A stretch of 64,000 nt of DNA from Skermanella sp. TT6 (GTDB taxonomy: Bacteria; Pseudomonadota; Alphaproteobacteria; Azospirillales; Azospirillaceae): positions 620,001-684,000 of the forward strand of contig NZ_CP067421.1 of assembly GCF_016653635.2 (NCBI RefSeq). The letters run 5' to 3'. Numbering within the stretch: position 1 is the stretch's first letter; each line of letters opens with the position of its first letter. The translations under genes were made by a program, and so were the position numbers. The notes below the pieces were generated by a model, which searched no databases, was not told the DNA's origin, and saw only the letters and a program-made list of their open reading frames with translations. Of this stretch, positions 1 to 8,845 are shown piece after piece.

Positions 1-287
1 TGCCCCGCCTCGACCAGCGCCTCGATCGCGCGCGGATAGGCCTCGATGCACCAGCCCGGCACGAACACCGTCTGCTTGATTCCGTAATGGCGGAAGATGT
101 CGATGATCCGGGGGATCGCCACGAAGGGGCCGTAGCGCAGCGCCGACGAGGTCGCCAGCCGCGATGGCGCCGCCTCTCGGTGGTTCAGGTGCAGCAGGCT
201 CTCCACGTCCATGTCGAACGAGAAGCACACGGCGCAGCGGGCGCCGTTGGGCCAGGGCGGCGGGTTCTGGATCAGGGGCGGAAGCAT
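1..287 (-). CDS. Polysaccharide deacetylase family protein (NodB-like), C-terminus cut by window edge
   Basis: The first 95 codons of a gene read leftwards off the window. Residues 22-27 are FSFDMD, the first metal-binding motif of the NodB/polysaccharide deacetylase fold, in which one Asp is the base and the next binds metal. It is followed by a region about a periplasmic-type deacetylase core with the pattern YGIKQTVFVPG typical of the second beta strand. No signal peptide is visible, so a cytoplasmic, small-molecule amide or ureide hydrolase of this fold is as likely as a glycan deacetylase. The start ATG has GAAGGA eight bases upstream. It sits 36 bp after the permease gene and is probably the last or a later gene of that transporter operon. 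Confidence 0.8.
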   Translation of the reverse strand, partial: MLPPLIQNPPPWPNGARCAVCFSFDMDVESLLHLNHREAAPSRLATSSALRYGPFVAIPRIIDIFRHYGIKQTVFVPGWCIEAYPRAIEALVEAG

Positions 288-323
288 GGGGTCCTTCAAG
301 TATTTCGGGCGGATATCTCGGGC

Positions 324-1121
324 TCAGGTGGTTCGGGCGGGACGGCGGAGCGTGACGACGATCGCGGCGAGGACTCCCAGCGCGGTCAGCGCCATCAGCA
401 CGACCGCCACCGCAGCAACCGTCGGATCGACGCTCTCGCGGATGCCGTCCCACATGCGGCGCGGCAGCGTGTAGACGGCCCGGCTCGACACGAACAGGGT
501 GACGACGATCTCGTCCCACGACACGACGAAGGCGAAGACGGCGGCGGTCGCGACGCCGGTGCGGATGTTGGGCAGGATGACGTCGACCATGGTGCGCAGC
601 GGCGTGGCGCCCAGGCTGCGGGCGGCCTGCTCCAGCCGTGCGTCCAGCATGGACAGCGATGTCGTGACAGCGATGATCACGTAGGGGATCGCCAGGATGG
701 TGTGGGCCAGCACGACGCCGGCCCAGGTGTCGTAGAGCCCGATGGCGACCCAGGCGCGGTACAGCGCCAGCGCGCTGACGATCGGCGGGAAGATCATGGG
801 CGCCAGCATGAGGGCGCCGACCAGCCCGGCAAGCCACGGCCTCACCCGCCACAGCCCGACGGCGCAGGCGGTGCCGAGGCAGACCGCCAGCACGGTGGAA
901 GCCAGCGCCACGCCCAGGCTGTCGGCGATGCTGGACAGCCACGGCCCCGACGTGAACAGCGTCTCGAAGTGGCGTGGCGACCACGCTCCCTGGGGCAGCG
1001 CGATGAAGCGGCTGTCGTTGAACGCGACCGGGATGGTGACCAGTCCCGGCAGCAGCAGGAACAGGGCGATCACCCAGGCGACCGCGAAGATCATGGGCCT
1101 AGCCCAGCCCCGAAGATCCAT
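324..1121 (-). CDS. ABC transporter permease, PotC-like (polyamine/opine/2-aminoethylphosphonate type)
   Basis: Inner-membrane subunit of 265 residues with about six membrane helices. The EAA loop that contacts the ATPase is at residues 164-186 (EQAARSLGATPLRTM then ILPNI). Family knowledge places such proteins in spermidine/putrescine-type importers, where two permeases pair with a PotA ATPase and a PotD binding protein. The ATG overlaps the stop of the upstream permease (ATGA), so the two are translationally coupled. No ATPase gene is found near it; it may lie beyond the left edge. Confidence 0.9.
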   Translation of the reverse strand: MDLRGWARPMIFAVAWVIALFLLLPGLVTIPVAFNDSRFIALPQGAWSPRHFETLFTSGPWLSSIADSLGVALASTVLAVCLGTACAVGLWRVRPWLAGLVGALMLAPMIFPPIVSALALYRAWVAIGLYDTWAGVVLAHTILAIPYVIIAVTTSLSMLDARLEQAARSLGATPLRTMVDVILPNIRTGVATAAVFAFVVSWDEIVVTLFVSSRAVYTLPRRMWDGIRESVDPTVAAVAVVLMALTALGVLAAIVVTLRRPARTT

Positions 1122-1966
1122 CACGAGGCTCCCAGCATCCGGCGCACGCCGGTGACGCGGCTGACGATCGCGATCAGCGCCAGCGTCGCCACCAGCAGCA
1201 CGACCGACAAGGCGGCGGCCAGGCCCCAGCGCAGCGTCTGGAGCACGGAGATGCTGACATACTCGCTCAGCATCACGACCCGGCCACCTCCCAGGATGGC
1301 GGGCGTGACGAAGAAGCCAAGGCCGAACACGAAGACCAGCAGACCGGCCCCGAACAATGCCGGCAGCGTCAGCGGCAGGTAGATGTCGGTGAAGGTTCGG
1401 AACGGCGACGCGCCGACGCTGCGCGCCGCCATCATCAGGCGGCCGTCGAGCCCCCGCATGGCGGCGAAGATCGGGAAGACGGCATAGGGCACCAGGTAAT
1501 GGACCATGCCGATCACGACCCCGAGCTCGTTGCGCACCAGCGGCAGGGGTGCGGCGATCAGCCCCGATCCCAGCAGCGCCTCGTTGACGATCCCGTTGTT
1601 GCGCAACAGGATCAGCCACGCCAGCGCCCGCACCAGCACCGACAGCCAGAACGGCACCAGCACGCAGAGCAGCAGGGCCAGCCGCTGCCGCTCGCCCATG
1701 TGGGCCATGGCGTAGGCGACGGCGTAGCCCAGCGCGACCGCGATCGCCGTGGTCAGCCCGACGATCCGGAAGGTCGTCAGCAGGATGCGGTGGATGCTGT
1801 CGGTCGCCGCGACCTGCTCGTACCAGCGGAGCGTCGGCCCGTCCGGCCCGCCGAACGACAGCGCCACCAGCTGCCCGATCGGGATCAGGAACAGCCCGCA
1901 GACCAGCAGCGCCGCCGGCAGCAGGAACCCGACATAGGGCTCCCCGGACAAGGGCCTCTTCGCCAC
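1121..1966 (-). CDS. ABC transporter permease, PotB-like
   Basis: Second inner-membrane permease of the same importer, 281 residues, with several hydrophobic helices and an EAA-type loop (MMAARSVGASPFRTF then YLPLTLP) in the C-terminal third. The start is taken as GTG at 1966 because GGGGGA lies 7-8 bases before it and no ATG is available between the preceding stop and the first membrane helix. It lies 14 bp downstream of the binding-protein gene. Substrate class (polyamine or related amine) is inferred from family only. Confidence 0.88.
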   Translation of the reverse strand: MAKRPLSGEPYVGFLLPAALLVCGLFLIPIGQLVALSFGGPDGPTLRWYEQVAATDSIHRILLTTFRIVGLTTAIAVALGYAVAYAMAHMGERQRLALLLCVLVPFWLSVLVRALAWLILLRNNGIVNEALLGSGLIAAPLPLVRNELGVVIGMVHYLVPYAVFPIFAAMRGLDGRLMMAARSVGASPFRTFTDIYLPLTLPALFGAGLLVFVFGLGFFVTPAILGGGRVVMLSEYVSISVLQTLRWGLAAALSVVLLVATLALIAIVSRVTGVRRMLGAS

Positions 1967-1980
1967 TTCGGCGTCCCCCG

Positions 1981-3114
1981 TCAGCCGGAGATGCCGTCGA
2001 TCCAGCGTTCCACGGCCGCGTCGTAGTACATCTCGTACCACTCCTCGCTGCGGATCGCCTGGACCGCGACGTTGTCGGCGTAACCGGGATCGATCCGGCG
2101 CAGTTCGGGCGGCAGCATCGCGGAGGCCGCCGGGTTGGACGGGCCGTTGCCGAGCAGCTGGAGCAGCTTGATCTGCCGGGCGGGGTCGAGCATCGACGCC
2201 ATGAACTTCTGCGCCGCCTCCGAGCCGGCCGGATTGCCTTTGGGGATCACGAAGGACGACGGGCAGAAGACGCCGTCGTTCCAGGTCCAGGTCACGGCGC
2301 CCTGGGTGTCGCGCTCCAGGATGCTGGCCCGCGTGTTCCAGATGTTGCCCATCACGACCTCGCCATCCAGGAACATCTGCTGGCTGCTGGCGCCGGATTC
2401 CCAATAGATCACGTCATCGCCCAGCGAGCGCGCCTTGGCGATGGCGCGGTCCAGGTCGGCCGGGTACAAGGCGTCCCGCTTGACGCCGTCGCCCAGCAGG
2501 CAGGCCTCCATGGCGCCCATCTGGTATTTCCACATGGTCCGCTTGCCGGGATACTTCGCGGTGTCGAAGAAGTCGGCGTATGTGGGCGGCTTGTCGGGGA
2601 ACATGTCCTTCCGATAGGCCAGCACGAAGCTGTAGGTGTAGTTGGCGATGCCGTGCGGCCACGCCCAGCCGTCCCGCACCAGCGACTTGTCGACCACGCC
2701 GTAGTCGACCTCCTCCAGCAGGCCCTGCTTGCCCAGCTGGTTGCACAGGAAGCCGTCACCGTCGCAGATGTCCCAGCTCACCGAGCCGGATTCGACCATC
2801 GCCTTGATCTTGCCGGCCAGCGGGCTGCCGCCATCGACCCGCACCGGGATACCGGTGTCGGCGGTGAACGGCTTGCCCCAGGCCTCGCCCATGCCGGCCA
2901 CGGCGTCACCGCCGAAGTTGCACAGCACCAGCTCCGCCGCCTTGGCCGCCGCCGGGCTGGACCCGAACGGCAGCGCCCCCAAGCCGGCGCCGACCGCCGG
3001 CAGGAGGCCGGCGGCGCCCAGCACCTTCAGGAAGTCGCGGCGGGCGAGGCGGCCGGCCCGCAGCGCGTCGGCGGCGATCTCGACCAGGTCGTCGTTGAAT
3101 GTGGATCTCGTCAT
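1981..3114 (-). CDS. Tat-exported ABC substrate-binding protein, PotD-like
   Basis: Periplasmic binding protein of 377 residues for the adjacent permeases. An N-terminal twin-arginine signal is visible at residues 25-36 (RRDFLKVLGAAG) followed by a hydrophobic stretch and an Ala-rich cleavage region. The mature part (LCNFGGD, a TWKYQMGAMEA-like block, and a GNGPSNPAA block) aligns over its length with a second binding protein at 6865-7986, so the two are duplicates. Start ATG at 3114 is preceded by GAGGGA. The gene heads the leftward operon and is divergent from the TetR gene. Confidence 0.9.
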   Translation of the reverse strand: MTRSTFNDDLVEIAADALRAGRLARRDFLKVLGAAGLLPAVGAGLGALPFGSSPAAAKAAELVLCNFGGDAVAGMGEAWGKPFTADTGIPVRVDGGSPLAGKIKAMVESGSVSWDICDGDGFLCNQLGKQGLLEEVDYGVVDKSLVRDGWAWPHGIANYTYSFVLAYRKDMFPDKPPTYADFFDTAKYPGKRTMWKYQMGAMEACLLGDGVKRDALYPADLDRAIAKARSLGDDVIYWESGASSQQMFLDGEVVMGNIWNTRASILERDTQGAVTWTWNDGVFCPSSFVIPKGNPAGSEAAQKFMASMLDPARQIKLLQLLGNGPSNPAASAMLPPELRRIDPGYADNVAVQAIRSEEWYEMYYDAAVERWIDGISG

Positions 3115-3298
3115 GTGAATTCCCTCATCTCCCAGCGGACGCCACCTGATCGACGCCCCGCGCGTGGTTCCCGACGGACGAACCCGTTCCCTGTGCCAGT
3201 TCCTTGCGCCGACCGGATCGCGAGCGTCCGGCGGGCTCCCCCCGTCGTGATCCGCGAGGGGTGTTTTCGGCGCCAATGCTCGGGTGGGTGCAATTTGA

Positions 3299-3325
3299 AG
3301 TCAAGTCTAAAAAAAGAGTCGACTC
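3299..3325. promoter_or_regulatory. Candidate operator in the potD-like/tetR divergent region
   Basis: The 269-bp divergent spacer holds a perfect 10-bp palindrome GAGTCGACTC (3316-3325) next to an imperfect inverted arm AGTCAAGTC (3299-3307), separated by an A-rich run. This is the only clear dyad between the two divergent genes and lies where a TetR protein would control both. No other copy was seen in the window, so assignment to the adjacent regulator is inference. Confidence 0.35.
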
Positions 3326-3383
3326 CAAGTTCGGCTCGCGTATCATCCCTCGTGTTGGCGGTGGATCGAGGGTGGTTTTTCCG

Positions 3384-4049
3384 ATGGCTGGTCTGAGGGC
3401 GCGGCACCGGCAGGCCCGGGTCGAGCAGGTTCTGAACGTCGCGTCCGAGCTGTTCGCCTCCCGGGGCTACGAGACGACGCGGATCGAGGAGATCGCGGAA
3501 TCGGCCCAGGTGGCGCCCGCCACCGTCTACAACTATTTCACGACCAAGGCGAACATCCTGACGACGCTGGCGGTGCGCCACGTCCGGGCGTCCCTGCCGG
3601 AACGGCGGGCCCTGGTGCGCGATCCGCCCGCCGATCCGATGGAGGCGATCCGGGCCTTCGAGAAGCTGCTGGCCGACCAGGCGCTGCGCACCCTCAGCCG
3701 GGAATGCTGGCGGGCGATCCTGTCCGCCCCGTACCGGGAGCCGCGCGGCACCGCCCATCGCGTGTCGCTGCGCTTCCAATGGCTGATCAAGCGCCACTAC
3801 GTCCTGATGCTGACCGGCTTCCAGGAGCGCGGCACCATCAAGAAGGAAGTCGACCTGGAGGTGCTGGCCGATCTGGTGACCGCCATCGGCACCTATCACT
3901 TCAGCCGCCTCGTCTCCGACGACGCGATGTCGATCGACGACCTCAAGGAGGCGGTGGAACGGCACCTCGACCTCGTCTTCGCCGGGGTGATCGCCGAACC
4001 CGGGCCCAGGCCGAAACCAGCATCGAGGAGGAAGAAACGGGATGAGTGA
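3384..4049 (+). CDS. TetR/AcrR family transcriptional regulator
   Basis: A 221-residue regulator. The N-terminal helix-turn-helix is at about residues 30-60 (TTRIEEIAESAQVAPATVYN, then YFTTKANIL), which is the canonical TetR recognition region. The C-terminal ligand domain is not recognisable to a specific effector and ends in a basic tail. ATG 3384 is preferred over the upstream in-frame start at 3204 because the HTH then sits at the usual distance from the N-terminus. Its last codons overlap the next SDR gene by 8 bp, so it is likely cotranscribed with the rightward catabolic operon and controls both arms of the locus. Confidence 0.88.
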   Translation: MAGLRARHRQARVEQVLNVASELFASRGYETTRIEEIAESAQVAPATVYNYFTTKANILTTLAVRHVRASLPERRALVRDPPADPMEAIRAFEKLLADQALRTLSRECWRAILSAPYREPRGTAHRVSLRFQWLIKRHYVLMLTGFQERGTIKKEVDLEVLADLVTAIGTYHFSRLVSDDAMSIDDLKEAVERHLDLVFAGVIAEPGPRPKPASRRKKRDE

Positions 4050-4785
4050 ATTCGCCGGCCGGGTCGCGATGGTGACGGGAGCGGGCAGCGGGATCGGCGA
4101 GGCGACCGCCCGCCTGTTCGCCGCCGCCGGGGCTCGGGTCATCGTCCAGGACATCGATCCGGAGCGCGTCGCCACCACCGTCGCCGCCATCAGGCGGGCA
4201 GGCGGCGAGGCGGTCGGGGCCGCCTACAGCGTCGCCGACGAGGACAGCCTGCGCCGCAGCGTCGAGGAGGTTGGCGGGGTGGATATCCTGGTCAACAACG
4301 CGGGCGTGCCGGGCTTCAACGCCGTCATCGAGGATATCGACCGCGCCGCCTACGAACGCCTTTTCGAGATCCACGTCTGGGGCACGCTGGCGGCGACCCG
4401 CGCCGTGCTGCCCGGCATGAAGGCGAAGGGTTACGGCCGCATCGTCAACATCGCCTCCAACCGCGGGCAGGTCGGGTTCGAGCGCTCCAGCCACTACGCC
4501 GCCGCCAAGGCCGCCGTGATCGGTTTCGCGAAGTCCTGGGCGCGCGAGTTCGCCCCCCACGGCATCCTCGTCAACGCGCTGGCGCCGGGTGTCGTCCGCA
4601 GCGGCATGACGCTCCGCTACGGCCAGGAGGCGCTGGACGAGGAGGCCCAGCTCAACCTCGTCAAGCGGTGGGCCGAGCCGGACGAGATCGCGGGCTGGAT
4701 CCTGTTCGTCACCGGTCCGCGCGGCGGCTTCATGACCGGGCAGCTCGTCTGCCCCAACGGCGGCGATCCGATCGTCGGCATCTGA
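4042..4785 (+). CDS. SDR family NAD(P)-dependent oxidoreductase (FabG-like)
   Basis: Classical short-chain dehydrogenase of 247 residues. The cofactor motif TGAGSGIG is at 12-19, NNAG at 85-88, catalytic Ser139 and the YAAAK pair Tyr152/Lys156. It therefore should oxidise or reduce a hydroxyl/carbonyl group with NAD(P). The substrate is not deducible; the operon context with a guanidine hydrolase and an aldolase suggests a dedicated catabolic step rather than fatty-acid synthesis. The start overlaps the tetR end. Confidence 0.88.
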   Translation: MSEFAGRVAMVTGAGSGIGEATARLFAAAGARVIVQDIDPERVATTVAAIRRAGGEAVGAAYSVADEDSLRRSVEEVGGVDILVNNAGVPGFNAVIEDIDRAAYERLFEIHVWGTLAATRAVLPGMKAKGYGRIVNIASNRGQVGFERSSHYAAAKAAVIGFAKSWAREFAPHGILVNALAPGVVRSGMTLRYGQEALDEEAQLNLVKRWAEPDEIAGWILFVTGPRGGFMTGQLVCPNGGDPIVGI

Positions 4786-4846
4786 AATCCAGCACCTCCG
4801 GCTCCGCGCGGATCGCCGGAGCGACCGAACAAGGAAATCCCGTGCC

Positions 4847-5851
4847 ATGAGCGTGATGACCGAGAACGATTGGCGCTATAACCAACTGATCAAGGTGTTC
4901 CCGTCCGAGGCCGAGCCGGCCTTCGAGGACCCGGCCCAGCTGACGCGCTGGTGGGGCAGGCCGTGGGGCTGCACCAACGATGTCGGACGCCTCCGCGTGG
5001 TCCTGATGCACCGCCCCGGCCCCGAGGTCGGGATCGTCGACACCTCCAAGCGCCTGGAGATGGGCGCCTTCGGCGACATCCAGGAAGGATGGTACTGGCG
5101 CGGCGCCCAAGGCCCCGACCTCGCGGGGATGCAGGCCCAGCACGACGCCTATGTCGCGGTGCTGAAGGCCGAGGGGGTCGAGGTCGTCATGCTCGACGGC
5201 CCGGCGCCCGGCCGGATGAAGTCCTGCTACACCCGCGACGCCGTGATCGGCGTCGGCGGCGGCGCCATCGTGACGCGCCTCGGGCCGCGCATCCGGCGGG
5301 GCGAGGAGGTCCCGGCGACGCGGACGCTGGCGGCGCTCGGCTGTCCCATCCTGCGGACGCTGTCCGGCACCGCCGTGGCCGAGGGCGGCGGCTTCGCCTG
5401 GCTCAATGACAGGACCGCCGTGTTCGGCGTGTCGTCGCGCGGCAACGAGGAGGGCGCCCTCCAGATCGAGGAGGTGCTGCGCTCGCAGGGCGTCGAGCTG
5501 ATCCGGATCGACCTGACCGGCTACCGCCTGCACATCGACGGCGTCTTCCTGATGATCGCGCCCGATCTGGCACTGGTCAATCCGGCGCAGCTCCCCTTCA
5601 GCTTCCTGCAAAGGCTCAAGGCGCTCGGCATCGAGACGATCGAGGTCCACCATGAGGACAACCCCTGGATCATCAACGGTCTGGCGGTCGCTCCCCGGCG
5701 CCTGATCATCACGGAAGGGGCGTCCGGTTACACGCTCGACCGCCTCGCGTCCCGCGGCGTCGAGGTGATCACGGTCCGGTACGATCTGGTGTGCTCGGGC
5801 GGCGGCGGGCCGCACTGCTCGACCGCTCCCCTGATCCGCGATCCCGTCTGA
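4847..5851 (+). CDS. Deiminase/DDAH-type guanidine-group hydrolase or amidinotransferase
   Basis: A 334-residue member of the guanidine-modifying superfamily (arginine deiminase, dimethylarginine dimethylaminohydrolase, amidinotransferases). Signs are the N-terminal strand LRVVLMHRPGPE, the internal HIDGVF segment carrying the conserved His, and the C-terminal GGGGPHCST in which Cys324 is the expected nucleophile. The family attacks the guanidino carbon through a Cys thiouronium intermediate, releasing ammonia or an alkylamine and leaving a citrulline-like product. Which guanidino substrate is used cannot be told. It lies 61 bp after the SDR gene with AAGGAAAT before the ATG. Confidence 0.85.
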   Translation: MSVMTENDWRYNQLIKVFPSEAEPAFEDPAQLTRWWGRPWGCTNDVGRLRVVLMHRPGPEVGIVDTSKRLEMGAFGDIQEGWYWRGAQGPDLAGMQAQHDAYVAVLKAEGVEVVMLDGPAPGRMKSCYTRDAVIGVGGGAIVTRLGPRIRRGEEVPATRTLAALGCPILRTLSGTAVAEGGGFAWLNDRTAVFGVSSRGNEEGALQIEEVLRSQGVELIRIDLTGYRLHIDGVFLMIAPDLALVNPAQLPFSFLQRLKALGIETIEVHHEDNPWIINGLAVAPRRLIITEGASGYTLDRLASRGVEVITVRYDLVCSGGGGPHCSTAPLIRDPV

Positions 5852-5888
5852 TCCCGCCGGCTCACCCCTGACACGCAAGGAGGGGCCG

Positions 5889-6341
5889 ATGCCCTTGACC
5901 ACCGCGGACCACGACCGCGTCGTCCGCTTCGTCGCCGCCAACCGCTTCCCGTTTCCGGGCCAGACCGATTGGCCCGTCGGCTACATCACCATCGCCAATT
6001 TCGGCTCCCACGTCATCGACACCCCGGACGGTCCGATCTCGCCCGACATCGTCATCCTGGACGAGCGGGGCGAGCCCTGCCGCCTGGGCGAGGTCGAGAC
6101 CGTGATCGACGCCGCCGCCGTGGCGCGCTGGGCCGCCTGCTCCGCCATCGCAGACACCCTGAACGAGACGGGCGTCAGGAATCTCTTCGTCTACGTCCCG
6201 CGGGGCTTGGCGCCCGACGCGCTCCGCGAACTGGACCGCCACGCCATCTCGTTCGCGGGCCTGCGCGAGTGGGAGGTCGATGGCGACGCCGTGCGGGTGA
6301 CACCCTTCCTGACCCGCGGCGACCGCTACGACCATCAATGA
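5889..6341 (+). CDS. Conserved protein of unknown function, tandem paralogue 1
   Basis: A 150-residue soluble protein that I do not recognise. It aligns end to end with the next gene: shared blocks are RFPF-x2-QTDWP near the N-terminus, PDIVI, GEV-x-ET, a W-x2-CS segment, an ETG-x-R segment, LDRH-x-ISFAG and a terminal TRGD-x2-DH. The PD...ExE spacing in the middle (PDIVILDERGEPCRLGEVE) resembles the core of the PD-(D/E)XK nuclease-like fold, although the final Lys is absent; this is only an impression. It starts 37 bp after the deiminase-like gene with AAGGAGGGGCCG as ribosome site. Confidence 0.75.
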   Translation: MPLTTADHDRVVRFVAANRFPFPGQTDWPVGYITIANFGSHVIDTPDGPISPDIVILDERGEPCRLGEVETVIDAAAVARWAACSAIADTLNETGVRNLFVYVPRGLAPDALRELDRHAISFAGLREWEVDGDAVRVTPFLTRGDRYDHQ

Positions 6342-6369
6342 AGTGACCATCGATAGGACGACATCAGCC

Positions 6370-6825
6370 ATGCCCAGCAGCCAGCACGACGCGGTCGTCC
6401 GCCACGTGGCGCGGACCCGCTTTCCCTTCCACGACCAGACCGACTGGCCCGCCGACTACGTCACGCTGACCAACGTCGACCGTCCGACCCGCTCGATCCC
6501 GTTCGAGGGCGCCGAGCACTTCCCGGACATCGTCATCGTCAACACCCAGGGCGAGGTCCGCGAGATCGGCGAGGTCGCGGAGACCCTGGACGACGCCCCG
6601 GTGGCGGCGTGGCGGACCTGTTCTCTGACGGCGGACAACCTGACGGAGACGGGCGAGCGCCACTTCTTCCTCTACGTCCCCGCCGGCCAGGAGGAGGCCG
6701 CCGTCGCCTTGCTCGACCGTCACGGAATCTCCTTCGCGGGCGTGCGCGGCTACGCGGTCGATGCCGCCGGCGCGGTCGCCATCGTGCCCCACGTCACCCG
6801 CGGCGATTCCAAGGACCACCGCTGA
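6370..6825 (+). CDS. Conserved protein of unknown function, tandem paralogue 2
   Basis: A 151-residue duplicate of the preceding gene with the same block order (RFPFHDQTDWP, PDIVIV, GEVAET, ADNLTETGERH, LDRHGISFAGVR, TRGDSKDH). Conservation of the His/Asp/Glu-containing blocks between two diverged copies suggests they are functional residues and that the proteins may form a heterodimer. ATG 6370 is chosen because it restores the same N-terminus as paralogue 1 and has AGGACG upstream; an in-frame GTG at 6343 is the alternative. Function unknown. Confidence 0.75.
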   Translation: MPSSQHDAVVRHVARTRFPFHDQTDWPADYVTLTNVDRPTRSIPFEGAEHFPDIVIVNTQGEVREIGEVAETLDDAPVAAWRTCSLTADNLTETGERHFFLYVPAGQEEAAVALLDRHGISFAGVRGYAVDAAGAVAIVPHVTRGDSKDHR

Positions 6826-6864
6826 ATTCCCAACGCTGACCCCCCTCACAAGGAGACCGGCCCC

Positions 6865-7986
6865 ATGTCACTCAAGGCCTTCAAGCTGGACAGGCTCCAG
6901 ATCGGACTGGACGACCTCAGGGCGGGGCGCATCGAGCGCCGCGATTTCTTCAAGCTCGCGGGCGCGCTGGGCCTGTCCGTGCCGCTGGCGGGGGCCGGCC
7001 TCGGTGCCGGTGACGCGCTGGCCCAAGCCAAGGAGATCGTCGTCTCCAACTTCGGCGGCGACGCCGCCACCTTCATGGCGGAAGCCTGGGGCGCCCCCTT
7101 CGCGAGGGACAGCGGCACGCCGGTCAGCATCGTCGGCGGCGCTCCGCTGCCCGGCAAGATCCGGGCCCAGGTCGACGAGCGCAACGTCATCTGGGACGTC
7201 TGCGACGCCGACGGTTTCATCGCCATCGATCTAGGGCGCAAGGGCTACCTGGAGCCGATCGACTACTCCGTCGTCGACAAGTCGATGATCCGCGAGGGCT
7301 GGGCCTGGGAGCACGGCATCGCCAATTACGGCTTCAGCTTCGTCATCGCCTACGACGCCGGCAAGATGGGCGGCAAGGCCCCGACCGGCTGGGCCGACTT
7401 CTACGACGTCGAGAAGTATCCCGGCAAGCGCACCCTGTGGAAATACATGATGGGCGCCGCCGAGGGCGCCCTGCTGGCCGACGGCGTGGCGCCCGAGGAC
7501 CTCTATCCGCTCGACATGGACCGGGCCATCGCCAAGATGCGGACCATCAAGGACCACCTGATCTTCTGGGACAGCGGGTCGGAGAGCCAGCAGATGTTCC
7601 TGGACGGCGAGATCGTGATGGGCTGCATCTACAGCACGCGTTCCAGCGTGCTCGAACGAGACACCGGCGGCAGGGTCAAGTGGATCTGGGACGGGGCCAA
7701 CTACTGTCCGGGCGCCTGGGTCGTTCCCAAGGGCAATCCGGCCGGCGCCGAGGTCCAGAAATTCATCGCCTCGACCCTGATCCCGGAACGCCAGATCTTG
7801 CTGCTGGACAAGCTGGGCAATTCCCCGTCCAATCCCGCGGCCTCGGCGCTGCTGACCGCCGAGCAGCGCCGGATCGACCCCGGCTATCCGGAAAACCTCG
7901 CCAAGCAGGTGATCCGTGACGAGCTGTGGTACGCCGACCACTACGACGACGCGCTCAACAAGTGGATTGACGCCATCGCGGGCTGA
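6865..7986 (+). CDS. Tat-exported ABC substrate-binding protein, PotD-like (second copy)
   Basis: Periplasmic binding protein of 373 residues, paralogous to the one at 1981-3114. It has a twin-arginine signal RRDFFKLAGALG at residues 26-37 and shares the blocks VSNFGGDAA, GKRTLWKYMMGAAEG and LGNSPSNPAAS with that copy. No permease accompanies it, so it probably feeds the permease pair encoded divergently on the other side of tetR, giving one importer two ligand specificities or affinities. The start has AAGGAGA ten bases upstream. Confidence 0.9.
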   Translation: MSLKAFKLDRLQIGLDDLRAGRIERRDFFKLAGALGLSVPLAGAGLGAGDALAQAKEIVVSNFGGDAATFMAEAWGAPFARDSGTPVSIVGGAPLPGKIRAQVDERNVIWDVCDADGFIAIDLGRKGYLEPIDYSVVDKSMIREGWAWEHGIANYGFSFVIAYDAGKMGGKAPTGWADFYDVEKYPGKRTLWKYMMGAAEGALLADGVAPEDLYPLDMDRAIAKMRTIKDHLIFWDSGSESQQMFLDGEIVMGCIYSTRSSVLERDTGGRVKWIWDGANYCPGAWVVPKGNPAGAEVQKFIASTLIPERQILLLDKLGNSPSNPAASALLTAEQRRIDPGYPENLAKQVIRDELWYADHYDDALNKWIDAIAG

Positions 7987-8023
7987 CGCCCGTTTGACAT
8001 CATCCTCCCTGAAGGAGACCGCG

Positions 8024-8845
8024 ATGACCGGAACCCTGCCGGTGGCCGATCCCTGGTTCACGATCGAGGAGGTCGAACCCGGCGTCCACCGGATCACCGA
8101 ACCCCATTGCCACCGTCTGGTCCGGGCCAATAGCCATCTGGTCAAGGGCTCCGCGCGCGATCTCCTGATCGACAGCGGCATGGGCGTCGGCCGGCTGCGC
8201 GACGCCGTCGCCCCCCTGATCGACAAGCCGCTGATCCTGTTCACCACCCACGCCCATGTCGATCACAGGGGCGGCCACCGGGAGTTTCGCGATGCCGAGA
8301 TCCTGGTCCATCCGGCGGAGGCCGATACGCTCCGGACCACCGCCGAGGTGGGCAGCCTGACCTTCGACCAGTTCGACCCCGACACACTGCGCGGGCTGGC
8401 CGGGGCGGGTTTCGACACCGGCGGCCTCCTGGTGGACGCGGTCCCGTGGCCCGGCTTCGACATCGCCGCCTGCCGCACCGAAGGGGTCGAGCCGACGCGG
8501 CTGGTGGGGGAGGGCGACGAGGTGGACATCGGCGACCGCCGTTTCCAGGTGCTCCACCTGCCCGGACACTCGCCCGGCGGCATCGCCTTGTGGGAGGAGG
8601 ACACGGGAACGCTGTTCGCGGGCGACGTCATCTACGATGGCATCCTGATCGATGACTTGCCTGGTTCCGACATACGGGATTATGTGGAGACCATGCGCCG
8701 CCTGATCGATCTGCCGGTCGGCGTCGTCCACGGCGGCCATCGCGGCGAGTTCGGCGGCGACCGGATGCGCGGGATCGCGTCCCACTACATCGCCGGGCGG
8801 CAACGAAACAACCAACCACCAACATCGGAAACGGCACCGACATGA
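8024..8845 (+). CDS. Metallo-beta-lactamase-fold hydrolase
   Basis: A 273-residue MBL-fold enzyme. The metal motif HAHVDH is at 76-81, followed by a further His in GGHREF, the HLPGHSPGG segment, the GDVIYDG Asp and the C-terminal VHGGH. All metal ligands of a glyoxalase-II-like dinuclear centre are therefore present. Such proteins cleave thioesters, lactones or amides; no closer assignment is possible. Start ATG 8024 follows GAAGGAGA. It overlaps the aldolase gene by 4 bp and so belongs to the same operon. Confidence 0.88.
   Translation: MTGTLPVADPWFTIEEVEPGVHRITEPHCHRLVRANSHLVKGSARDLLIDSGMGVGRLRDAVAPLIDKPLILFTTHAHVDHRGGHREFRDAEILVHPAEADTLRTTAEVGSLTFDQFDPDTLRGLAGAGFDTGGLLVDAVPWPGFDIAACRTEGVEPTRLVGEGDEVDIGDRRFQVLHLPGHSPGGIALWEEDTGTLFAGDVIYDGILIDDLPGSDIRDYVETMRRLIDLPVGVVHGGHRGEFGGDRMRGIASHYIAGRQRNNQPPTSETAPT

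Noticed and set aside
3111..4190. Minus-strand frames across the tetR gene
   Set aside because: Arg/Gly-rich shadow translations; the TetR frame has a clear HTH and start.
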